Shown: positions 7,318 to 14,945 of the stretch, one piece after another | Layout of the letters: each line of letters begins with the position of its first letter | Position numbering within the stretch: the first letter of the stretch is position 1 | Source of the DNA: Alteromonas sp047556435 | GTDB lineage: Bacteria > Pseudomonadota > Gammaproteobacteria > Enterobacterales > Alteromonadaceae | Length of the DNA: 64,000 nt | NCBI RefSeq assembly: GCF_047556435.1 | Contig: NZ_CP180210.1 | Coordinates: 1 to 64,000 of the forward strand | Direction: 5' to 3' | Position numbers and translations under genes: made by a program | The notes under the pieces: model-generated | The model's database searches: none | Told to the model about the DNA's origin: nothing | What the model saw: only the letters and a program-made list of their open reading frames with translations

Positions 7318-9390
7318 TTATGCCTTAGCTAGCTGAGAAATGTCTGCGGTGGTAAGGAAAAGTTGCCTTAACAGCGCAAGTAACGCAAGTCGGTTTTGAC
7401 GAATTTCAATATCATCAGCCATAACCATTACGTTGTCAAAAAAGGCATCAATTTCGTCTCTGAGGGTCGCTAGAGCCGTCAGAACGCCGTGATAGTTGCC
7501 ATTACTGGAAGACATTGCGATATCACCTTCAACAGCCTTCAGCGCATCGTACAGCGCTTTCTCAGGCGCTTCCTGAAGTAATGATGGTGAAATATCAGTA
7601 GAAACGGGTGAATCCTGCTTCGCCAGGATATTCGCAACTCGCTTGTTGGCAGCGGCCAGCGCTTCGGCTTGCTCTAGCTCCTTAAAGGCAGATACCGCGG
7701 CAATGCGGGCAGCATAGTCAGAGGGCTTAGTTGGGCGACGTGCAGAAACAGATAAAATAACATCCATGCTGATACCCTGGTCCTGTAACAACGCCACGAA
7801 ACGGCCAAGTACAAAGTCAACAACCTGTGACTGGCACTCCTCGTTAGTCAGCTTATCGCCATAGACATCGGCTGCTTTGGCAACCAAGTCTTCGAGGTCA
7901 AGCTGCAGATCTTTCTCAACAATTATACGAAGCACGCCGATGGCTGCCCGGCGAAGGGCAAACGGATCTTTATCCCCTTTCGGTAGCTGGCCAATACCAA
8001 ATATACCTACCAACGTATCCAGTTTATCAGCCAGAGAGACGGCAGCAGCAATATCGCTGGTCGGTAAATCATCACCGGCAAAACGCGGCATATATTGTTC
8101 GTACAGCGCTCTTGCTACCTGCGGATCTTCACCGTCGTGCTCTGCGTAGTACATCCCCATCACGCCCTGAACATCCGGAAACTCCATGACCATATTTGTC
8201 ATAAGGTCAGTTTTCGAGAGTAGACCAGCCCGCTGAGCAAGTGCGGCATCAGCATCTATCTTGTCCGCTATGTATTTTGCCAGCGAGGCTATACGGTCTG
8301 ACTTGTCTTTCAATGTGCCCAGTTGCTTTTGGAAAAGGACGCTGGCAAGAGATTCCAGGCGGCTTTCCAGGCTAGCTTTTTTATCACTGTTAAAAAAGAA
8401 CTCTGCGTCAGCCAGGCGAGGGCGGATTACTTTTTCATTTCCGGAAATGACCTGAGCAGGATCCTGGCTCTCGATATTGCTGACAAACAGGAAGGTATTA
8501 GACAACGCACCAGCGTCATCGAGCAGAGGCACGTACTTCTGATCATCCTTCATGGTGTAGATCAGCGCTTCTTTGGGAACATCAAGAAATGCTTTCTCGA
8601 AGCTGGCGGTCATGACAACCGGCCATTCAACCAGTGATGCAATTTCCTCTAGCAAGTCGTCATTAAAATCTGCATTTAAACCAAGTGCTTTTGCGTTACT
8701 TTCAAGCGACTCGCGAACCTTATCTGAGCGTGCCTGAAAATCAGCGATAACATAATGCGCTTCCAAAGCTGTTGCATAATTATCAGCATGGTCTAAAACA
8801 AACGTGGACTCGCCATGGAAACGGTGCCCCTGTATTACACGACCGCTGGCAAGTCCAAGTGCTGTTAAATTGATCACTTCACTGCCGTAAAGCACAGCAA
8901 GCGTATGAACCGGACGAATGAACTGGGTGTTATAGTTGCCCCAACGCATTGGTTTTGGGATAGGTAACTTGCTAATAGCCTGGTTCAGTAATGACTCTAG
9001 TAAATTCGATACTGGCTGGCCTGGAACATTAGCCTTGTGAAGCAACCATTCGCCTTTGTCGGTGACCAGCCGCTCTGCGTCGCTGACATCAATGCCATTC
9101 CCTCGAGCCCAACCTAACGCTGCTTTTGTGGGATTACCATCGGCATCAAAGGCAGCTGAAACGGCAGGGCCACGCTTCTCTACCACTTTGTCTTGCTGGC
9201 CTTCAGCCAGGTCGGTGACATAAACCGCCAGGCGGCGAGGTGCGGCAAACCAACTGACAGAGGAGAATGGCAGGTCTGCTTGTTCCAAGGCCACCTGAAA
9301 CTGGGAGGCAAAACTCTCACCTAAATGTTTCAGTGACTTCGGGGGTAATTCTTCTGTGCCTAATTCAATAAGCAGATTCTCTGTTCTCAC
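7318..9390 (-). CDS. glyS: Glycyl-tRNA synthetase beta subunit
   Basis: GlyS is the tRNA-binding subunit of the bacterial alpha2beta2 glycyl-tRNA synthetase, which charges tRNA-Gly together with GlyQ. The 690 residues match the usual length (689 in E. coli). The N-terminus LLIELGTEELPPKSL is the family hallmark, and DKLDTLVGIFGIGQLPKGDKDPFALRRAA marks the HD-like central domain. The C-terminus carries the DALR-type anticodon-binding region. The start ATG overlaps the glyQ stop, so the two subunits are translationally coupled. Confidence 0.97.
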   Translation of the reverse strand: MRTENLLIELGTEELPPKSLKHLGESFASQFQVALEQADLPFSSVSWFAAPRRLAVYVTDLAEGQQDKVVEKRGPAVSAAFDADGNPTKAALGWARGNGIDVSDAERLVTDKGEWLLHKANVPGQPVSNLLESLLNQAISKLPIPKPMRWGNYNTQFIRPVHTLAVLYGSEVINLTALGLASGRVIQGHRFHGESTFVLDHADNYATALEAHYVIADFQARSDKVRESLESNAKALGLNADFNDDLLEEIASLVEWPVVMTASFEKAFLDVPKEALIYTMKDDQKYVPLLDDAGALSNTFLFVSNIESQDPAQVISGNEKVIRPRLADAEFFFNSDKKASLESRLESLASVLFQKQLGTLKDKSDRIASLAKYIADKIDADAALAQRAGLLSKTDLMTNMVMEFPDVQGVMGMYYAEHDGEDPQVARALYEQYMPRFAGDDLPTSDIAAAVSLADKLDTLVGIFGIGQLPKGDKDPFALRRAAIGVLRIIVEKDLQLDLEDLVAKAADVYGDKLTNEECQSQVVDFVLGRFVALLQDQGISMDVILSVSARRPTKPSDYAARIAAVSAFKELEQAEALAAANKRVANILAKQDSPVSTDISPSLLQEAPEKALYDALKAVEGDIAMSSSNGNYHGVLTALATLRDEIDAFFDNVMVMADDIEIRQNRLALLALLRQLFLTTADISQLAKA

Positions 9391-10298
9391 GCTGACGGCT
9401 CCTTATTGCACAGTGGGAATCCAAGTGTTTCGCGGGCGGCGTAATAGCTCTCAGCACAAGCCTTTGCCAATGTTCTGACGCGCAGAATATACCGCTGGCG
9501 CTCGGTAACTGAGATGGCGTGACGCGCATCAAGCAGATTAAACGCATGTGAGGCTTTCATAACCTGCTCGTAGGCCGGCAAGGGCAGGTTATTCTCGATA
9601 AGCTGCTGGCTGGCGGCTTCGCATTCATCAAATGTGCGAAACAGAAAATCTACATTGGCATGCTCGAAATTATAAGTGGATTGTTCCACTTCGTTCTGAT
9701 GGAAGACATCACCGTAAGTGACTTTCCCCATAGGGCCATTTGTCCATACCAGATCATAGATAGAGTCTACGCCCTGAACGTACATTGCCAGACGCTCGAG
9801 ACCGTAAGTGATTTCACCGGTAACCGGCTTACATTCCAGGCCGCCGACCTGCTGGAAATACGTAAATTGCGTAACTTCCATGCCATTGAGCCAGACTTCC
9901 CAGCCAAGCCCCCAGGCTCCAAGCGTTGGTGACTCCCAGTTATCTTCCACAAAGCGAATGTCGTGCACCAGCGGGTCAAAGCCCAGCTCTTTCAGTGAGC
10001 CCAGATACAGTTCCTGAATATTGTCAGGAGAAGGCTTCAACATTACCTGAAACTGATAGTAATGCTGCAGACGGTTAGGGTTTTCACCATAACGGCCATC
10101 AGTCGGGCGACGGCAGGGCTGGACATACGCGCTGCTGATTGGCTCCGGGCCTAATGAGCGAAGGAAGGTCATTGGATGAAACGTACCTGCTCCTACTTCC
10201 ATGTCCAGTGGCTGGATGATAACGCAGCCCTGGCGTGCCCAGTAATCCTGAAGCGCGAGGATCAACCCCTGAAAGGTTTTAATATCGTATTTCTGCAT
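9387..10298 (-). CDS. glyQ: Glycyl-tRNA synthetase alpha subunit
   Basis: GlyQ is the catalytic class II synthetase subunit that makes glycyl-adenylate. The 303 residues match the E. coli length. The N-terminus reads TFQGLILALQDYWARQGC, followed by motif-2-like RRPTDGRYGENPNRLQHYYQ near residue 65 and WLNGMEVTQFTYFQQVGG near residue 140. It overlaps glyS by four bases and is divergent from tag across 128 bases, which must hold promoters for both directions. Confidence 0.97.
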   Translation of the reverse strand: MQKYDIKTFQGLILALQDYWARQGCVIIQPLDMEVGAGTFHPMTFLRSLGPEPISSAYVQPCRRPTDGRYGENPNRLQHYYQFQVMLKPSPDNIQELYLGSLKELGFDPLVHDIRFVEDNWESPTLGAWGLGWEVWLNGMEVTQFTYFQQVGGLECKPVTGEITYGLERLAMYVQGVDSIYDLVWTNGPMGKVTYGDVFHQNEVEQSTYNFEHANVDFLFRTFDECEAASQQLIENNLPLPAYEQVMKASHAFNLLDARHAISVTERQRYILRVRTLAKACAESYYAARETLGFPLCNKEPSA

Positions 10299-10426
10299 AC
10301 ATTCGCTGCTTATATTTCTAACTGACTATTCAAAGGTGGCATAGTATACAATTTGTCAGGCGTCGAATGTAGGCTTTCACCCTTGAAAACCGCATAAAAT
10401 CAGGAATAGATTAGGGATAAGTACGT

Positions 10427-11014
10427 ATGATTGAACAACATGTACATCGCTGCGGCTGGGTATCGTCAGATCCTGAGTACCAGCGCTATCATGATGAAGA
10501 GTGGGGAAGGCCGGTGACTGATGCCAGACAACTCTTCGCCAAACTGTGTCTGGATGGCCAGCAGGCGGGATTGTCGTGGATAACGATTTTGAAAAAGCAG
10601 CAAAATTTTGAACAGGCTTTCCATCACTTCGACCCAGTGAAAATTGTCACTATGACAGACGATGATGTGGAAGCGCTGATGCAAAACCCGGGAATTATTC
10701 GTAATCGATTAAAGATTCAGTCGATCATTAGAAATGCCAAAGGGTTTCTAAAGATTGAAGAGCAAGAGAGCTTCAGTGAGTTTCTCTGGCAATTTACCGA
10801 CGGCAAAACCATCATCAATCGCTGGGACAGCTTTCGTGACGCACCGACAAAAACGGCGGAATCGATAGCGATGTCAAAAGCCCTGAAAAAAGCTGGCTTC
10901 AATTTTGTCGGGGAAACTATTTGCTATGCATTTATGCAGGCAGTAGGGATGGTGAACGATCATGAAGTGAACTGCCATTGCTATCAGGCATGCTGCGACG
11001 AGGCAGTGCGCTAA
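10427..11014 (+). CDS. tag: DNA-3-methyladenine glycosylase I
   Basis: Tag is a base-excision repair enzyme that removes 3-methyladenine from alkylated DNA. The 195-residue protein has the N-terminal HRCGWVSSDPEYQRYHDEEWG and LSWITILKKQQNFEQAF. The zinc-site residues at the two ends are preserved: Cys near residue 9, and His and Cys in VNDHEVNCHC near residue 175. Length is slightly above the 187 residues of E. coli. It stands alone and converges on the DUF2489 gene. Confidence 0.96.
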   Translation: MIEQHVHRCGWVSSDPEYQRYHDEEWGRPVTDARQLFAKLCLDGQQAGLSWITILKKQQNFEQAFHHFDPVKIVTMTDDDVEALMQNPGIIRNRLKIQSIIRNAKGFLKIEEQESFSEFLWQFTDGKTIINRWDSFRDAPTKTAESIAMSKALKKAGFNFVGETICYAFMQAVGMVNDHEVNCHCYQACCDEAVR

Positions 11015-11065
11015 CAGGCAGTGATGGTAAGCCGGAGGATCCTGTTCGAAAGACGTGAAGCGCTA

Positions 11066-11515
11066 TTACAGCGCCTCACAATAAGCTTTTATCTCAGGCA
11101 GCTCACTTAACACTTTGCTCTCATGTTCTGATTCAATCTGTTCGCGGGCAACATCTTGTTTTCTGCGTTCGGCTTTTGACAACTTCTGACGCGCTTCAAG
11201 GATCGCAAAACCGCTTACCGCGATAAACAAGGCATGGATATGCGGAAACTTTTCACGGTAGTCGGGCTGCGGATCGACAGGCAGGGCGTGCAACAAATTC
11301 ACAATCCGAATTGCGCCTTCTGAGAGCTCGCACTGCTGTTGCTCCATCGCCATTGAAATCGTAAGCACGCTCTCTGAAATGGTTTCTACACGTTTATCAC
11401 GCGCCGCTTGCTGGCGCGTGTTTTGTTGCTTTAAAAGAAACAACAGGCGACCGGCATAAAAGCCAAGTCCCAGTATGATTGCTACACCCGCAATCATGAT
11501 AAGGGTCCACCCCAT
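11066..11515 (-). CDS. DUF2489 family membrane-anchored protein
   Basis: This 149-residue protein has one N-terminal membrane helix at about residues 5-29, followed by a charged, mostly helical cytoplasmic part. The segment GAIRIVNLLHALPVDPQPDYREKFPHIHALF is characteristic of DUF2489, whose function is unknown. It lies 11 bases downstream of yihI in the same direction, a pairing common in gammaproteobacteria, so the two are probably one transcript. A small stem at 11058-11078 overlaps its stop codon but has no T tract. Confidence 0.85.
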   Translation of the reverse strand: MGWTLIMIAGVAIILGLGFYAGRLLFLLKQQNTRQQAARDKRVETISESVLTISMAMEQQQCELSEGAIRIVNLLHALPVDPQPDYREKFPHIHALFIAVSGFAILEARQKLSKAERRKQDVAREQIESEHESKVLSELPEIKAYCEAL

Positions 11516-11526
11516 TTCAGGCTCCG

Positions 11527-12042
11527 TTAGCGTTTGTAGTCGTCTATATCAATAGCATCGAGATTATCGAACGGATCATCACCTTCCTGCTCGTCCTCAT
11601 CATCCATATCTGCAATTCCCAACAGATCGCAAACTATCCGGTGGCGCGCCATTTTCTCGTCTACATAAGCTTGCTCTGCCCGGGTAATTTTCTCACCTTC
11701 ATCCAGTTTATCCAGCAACGCAGCCAGGCGAGTGTCTGCTTCCAATGCCGCTAGTTCTTCAGCCGGGTTCGCATATTTGCGTGCCTTGGCTTTTGCAACC
11801 GGCGATGAGGAAGGTGGCGTCAGGTCGATGGGCTTTTTGCTACCAATACGCGGATCCTGGTTCTTTCTGGGAACTGATGATCCTGAGGATTTTTGCTCAA
11901 CATTGTGACGGTTACCTGCGGGCTTACCTTTGTGCTTTTTCGGCTTTTGCTTCTTCGCATCTTTGTTCTGACCCGGCTTAAAATCAGGGTCTTTACGAAC
12001 ACCAATGAGGCCGACTTTTCGGGTTTTCTTACTTCTGGCCAT
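11527..12042 (-). CDS. yihI: Der GTPase-activating protein YihI
   Basis: YihI stimulates the GTPase Der (EngA) and so modulates late assembly of the 50S ribosomal subunit. The 171-residue protein begins MARSKKTRKVG and has the family's long lysine-rich disordered first half. A compact acidic region follows: LAALLDKLDEGEKITRAEQ, then DDEDEQEGDDPFDNLD at the end. This basic-to-acidic layout matches E. coli YihI (169 residues). It heads a two-gene unit with the DUF2489 gene. Confidence 0.92.
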   Translation of the reverse strand: MARSKKTRKVGLIGVRKDPDFKPGQNKDAKKQKPKKHKGKPAGNRHNVEQKSSGSSVPRKNQDPRIGSKKPIDLTPPSSSPVAKAKARKYANPAEELAALEADTRLAALLDKLDEGEKITRAEQAYVDEKMARHRIVCDLLGIADMDDEDEQEGDDPFDNLDAIDIDDYKR

Positions 12043-12099
12043 ATGTCCTTCGGTTTGGAATTGGGTGAATGAAATGTATGAAACTAGTATAACGTGGAT

Positions 12100-12750
12100 C
12101 TAGGGTTCCTTCTGCATGAATACAACATCTGCTGTTGGAAAACTTACCCGAAAACCCAAAGTCCTGGCGATATAGTGAAATGTCGCCTCACTGAAGAAAC
12201 AGACGTGGGTCGGATCGTTTTTATAGTGCCACGACGTAAATCGCTGCTGGTTTATCACCCGCTTTGTCATGATGGCTAGCAAACCCTCTGGTTTTAAGAG
12301 GCTTGTAAGCAGTTTAAGCTCTTTGTCCGGCGTATGAAAATGTTCGATGGCCTCGGTGCAAGTAATGAAATCATATTGTTTGGTAAGCACCGTGCGGTCA
12401 GGAAAGAACAGAGGGTCGAAATATGTCATGTTCATACCTTCCGATTCTAATATTGCCGCCAGTACTGGTGTCGGCCCGCATCCAAAGTCCAGACCATCAT
12501 GGCCGGGCAACTGCATAGTCAGTAAAGGAGCCGATAGCCGTGAGAGAAATTGCCGGTAACCTTGATCGTTGAAATTATTTTCGTGAAGTAAATATTCGGC
12601 ATGTTCTTGATCCACAGAAAGAAAACTTTCAGGTGGTACAAATACCAGGTCACACTGCCCGCATTGATAGTAATCACGCTTTTTGTCCTGATGATAAAGA
12701 CTTATTTCGGAGCAATGACACAACGGACAGAAAAGGGAGTATGTTGTCAT
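12100..12750 (-). CDS. Class I SAM-dependent methyltransferase with zinc ribbon
   Basis: This 216-residue protein begins with a four-cysteine zinc ribbon: CPLC near residue 9 and CGQC near residue 31. A Rossmann methyltransferase domain follows, with the SAM-binding motif LDFGCGPTP near residue 87 and the post-I acidic strand MTYFDPLFF. ITCTEAIEHFHTPDKEL marks motif IV near residue 132. Homologues are annotated only as methyltransferase type 11/12, and the substrate is not evident. It sits alone between yihI and a small-RNA candidate. The enzyme class is safe and the target is unknown. Confidence 0.88.
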   Translation of the reverse strand: MTTYSLFCPLCHCSEISLYHQDKKRDYYQCGQCDLVFVPPESFLSVDQEHAEYLLHENNFNDQGYRQFLSRLSAPLLTMQLPGHDGLDFGCGPTPVLAAILESEGMNMTYFDPLFFPDRTVLTKQYDFITCTEAIEHFHTPDKELKLLTSLLKPEGLLAIMTKRVINQQRFTSWHYKNDPTHVCFFSEATFHYIARTLGFRVSFPTADVVFMQKEP

Positions 12751-12782
12751 GAAGGTGAGATAAAATTGAACGCGCAGAAAAG

Positions 12783-13017
12783 AAAAAAGGTGATGGCCTG
12801 AACCATCACCCTACATTGTTGAGTGTCAGATGACACCTCTCCCGTTTTTGCACCTCATTGTGCGGCTGGCTTCCCTTCGGTGCTCCCCTTATTTTTTTTC
12901 TTCGCAGAGCTTTCTTTGTTGTTTTAGGTCTTCCTGACGCTTTATTGAGTCGTCCCTGTTCGCTTTTTATTGTTGTTATTAAGCTTGAACTGTTTCGGTC
13001 TTAGTTACCAAAACTAG
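12783..13017 (-). ncRNA. Candidate small regulatory RNA at the csrC position
   Basis: The minus strand has a sigma-70-like promoter, with -35 TTGTAA at 13051-13046, a 16-base spacer and -10 TATTCT at 13029-13024. About 235 bases later comes a terminator, GGTGATGG (minus-strand 12810-12803) pairing with CCATCACC (12796-12789), then six T. There is no reading frame. In E. coli the CsrA-sponge RNA CsrC (245 nt) lies between engB and yihI, the same neighbourhood, and its terminator has a similar layout. Five GGA motifs are present (TCC on the plus strand at 12840, 12872, 12884, 12932 and 12953), fewer than in CsrC. RNA status is likely; the Csr role is inference. Confidence 0.62.
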
Positions 13018-13097
13018 TGCAGTAGAATACAGGAATAATTCTAAATTACAACTTTTTTGCTAACAAAAATTTAACAACATTGTTTTTAAAAGGAAAA

Positions 13098-13721
13098 TTA
13101 GTGCAATCCGGAAATATAATTCGACAAAATTGTGATGTCTTCGTCGGTTAATTTCGATGCAATATCGCGCATCATGCCGTTCATATCGTTATGACGCTGG
13201 CCTGAGCGGAATGCTTTTAACTGCGTCTCGGTGTAAGCCGCAAATTGACCACTGATATCAGGAAATCCAGCTAGTGCCATGCCGTTTCCTCTTGGGCCAT
13301 GGCAGGCAATACATGCTGTAATGCCACGTTCCTCGTCACCGCCCTGATACAGGGCCTGTCCGGGTTCTACGTATTCTTCCGGGGTTTCGCCTGGCTTCAT
13401 TTCCTGACTTGCGAAATAAGCGGCGAGATCCTGCATGTCTTGTTCAGAAAGTGGTGCGGCCATACCGTTCATCACTGCGTTGTTACGGCCTTCTTCACCG
13501 CCGGTCTTAGATGCAAGTTTGAATTCCTGCAACTGTTTAACCAGGTAGTTTTCATGCTGGCCTGCAATTTTAGGGTTCATTTCGATCATGCTGTTTCCAT
13601 CAGGACCATGACAAGCTGCACAAACACCTGACTTCGCTTTTCCTGCTTCAGCATCACCTTCTGCGACGGCTGTGGCAGACAACCCCAAAGACATACATAC
13701 CAACAAACACAGTTTTTTCAT
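13098..13721 (-). CDS. Diheme cytochrome c4
   Basis: This is a periplasmic electron carrier, usually feeding terminal oxidases. I choose the ATG at 13721, which opens a clean signal peptide (MKKLCLLVCMSLGLSATAVA) and gives 207 residues. Two heme-attachment motifs, CAACH near residue 35 and CIACH near residue 137, lie in two similar domains. Each has a following methionine region (NGMAAPLSEQD and NGMMRDIASKL) that supplies the axial ligand. Length and duplication fit cytochrome c4. It is divergent from engB, and its 3' side faces the small-RNA candidate. Confidence 0.95.
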   Translation of the reverse strand: MKKLCLLVCMSLGLSATAVAEGDAEAGKAKSGVCAACHGPDGNSMIEMNPKIAGQHENYLVKQLQEFKLASKTGGEEGRNNAVMNGMAAPLSEQDMQDLAAYFASQEMKPGETPEEYVEPGQALYQGGDEERGITACIACHGPRGNGMALAGFPDISGQFAAYTETQLKAFRSGQRHNDMNGMMRDIASKLTDEDITILSNYISGLH

Positions 13722-13893
13722 AATCAATCTCTTAAAAGGATCCAACGGCTCGCGTGACATACGTGATATCATGCGTATTTTACACATTTACCGCGCCAGA
13801 AAAACCTATTCCATGATAAAACTATGGTTTTACGCCTTTTTATCATGCGGCGGGTGTCCAAAGATCTAAACAGAAGGTAGGCACAATAAGGCC

Positions 13894-14517
13894 ATGACGT
13901 ATTTTACCAAAGCAAAATTTCTTATGAGTGCGCCAGACATTGGTCACTTAAAACAGGACGGTGGCATTGAAGTGGCCTTTGCAGGCCGATCGAATGCTGG
14001 CAAGTCCAGTGCGTTGAATACCCTGACACGGCAAAAGAACCTGGCAAGAACCAGTAAAACACCGGGCCGCACACAGATGATCAATATCTTTGAGCTCGAT
14101 GATCACAGACGATTAGTGGATTTGCCTGGGTATGGTTTCGCTCAGGTTCCACTGGCTATGAAGAAAAAATGGCAGAAGTCATTGGGTGAATACCTGCAAA
14201 AACGTGAACAATTACGCGGTCTGGTAGTCATGATGGACATTCGGCATCCGTTCAAAGATCTTGACCAGGAGCTGATTCACTGGGCTGTAAGTGCCGAGCT
14301 GCCGGTTCTTGCCCTGTTAACGAAGTCAGATAAACTAAAATCTGGTAAGCGAAAAGCACAGTTACTGATGGCAAGAGAGGCGGCAATGGCATTTTGTGGC
14401 GATGTGACGGTGAACACATTTTCTTCGTTGAACAAGCAAGGTCTGCCTGAGCTGGAGCAAGTGCTGACTATGTGGCTTGATTTAAAAGAGGCAACAGACC
14501 GGAATTCAGATGCCTGA
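13894..14517 (+). CDS. engB: Ribosome biogenesis GTPase EngB (YihA/YsxC)
   Basis: EngB is an essential GTPase for 50S subunit assembly and is often reported as needed for division. The 207 residues show G1 GRSNAGKSSALN near residue 32, G2 around KTPGRTQ, G3 DLPGYG near residue 75 and G4 TKSD near residue 147. Length matches E. coli (210). It is a single-gene transcript, and the hairpin after its stop has its T tract only on the opposite strand. The polA-engB-yihI order of enterobacteria is partly kept. Confidence 0.96.
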   Translation: MTYFTKAKFLMSAPDIGHLKQDGGIEVAFAGRSNAGKSSALNTLTRQKNLARTSKTPGRTQMINIFELDDHRRLVDLPGYGFAQVPLAMKKKWQKSLGEYLQKREQLRGLVVMMDIRHPFKDLDQELIHWAVSAELPVLALLTKSDKLKSGKRKAQLLMAREAAMAFCGDVTVNTFSSLNKQGLPELEQVLTMWLDLKEATDRNSDA

Positions 14518-14518
14518 A

Positions 14519-14637
14519 TAAAAAATGCCCCATCAACAGATGGGGCATAAAAGGACTGAGAGAAAACACATAAAAACCGTAGATAAGAGCCTCCACAATC
14601 GTAATAAGTTCCTTCTTTCCCCTAAATTTTCCAGAAA
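14519..14637 (-). ncRNA. Candidate small RNA at the Spot 42 (spf) position
   Basis: The minus strand has -35 TTGATT (14672-14667), a 17-base spacer and -10 TAATTT (14649-14644), giving a predicted start near 14637. The 3' end is a strong hairpin, ATGCCCCATC (14548-14539) with GATGGGGCAT (14534-14525), followed by T6ATT. The predicted 119 nt and the terminator resemble E. coli Spot 42 (109 nt), which lies between polA and engB as here. The body does not resemble Spot 42 to my eye, and it carries four GGA motifs. polA already has its own terminator upstream, so this hairpin serves a separate transcript. RNA status is likely and the family uncertain. Confidence 0.6.
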
Positions 14638-14762
14638 AAATCAAAATTATTTTAAAAGCCTATAATAATCAATGTGATAGGGATTTCTGGCTGGAAAGGT
14701 AATTTACTAATTCGCGCTGAGTAAGCAGACAGTATTGCAGGTTGGTATTCACTTTCAGGCAT

Positions 14763-14790
14763 AAAAAAACCCCGACAAATCGTCGGGGTT
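14763..14790 (-). terminator. Terminator of polA
   Basis: AACCCCGAC (14768-14776) pairs with GTCGGGGTT (14782-14790). On the minus strand the stem runs into a T tract at 14769-14763. It lies about 155 bases after the polA stop. Confidence 0.9.
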
Positions 14791-14945
14791 AAAGCAAAGG
14801 TTTGAAAACAGCTTTCTCACCTCTGTACCCTACGCTTATAAGAGTAACGCAGAGGACAAAAAAGGCAAGAAAAAAGTGTAATTAAATTACCAAAAGGGTA
14901 AAAAGTACACGTTTTTATTACGATTTCCTGTAATGAAATTACCTT

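Noticed and set aside
12783..13017. Firm naming of the RNA as csrC
   Set aside because: Five GGA motifs in 235 bases are close to chance, so position alone does not settle the family.
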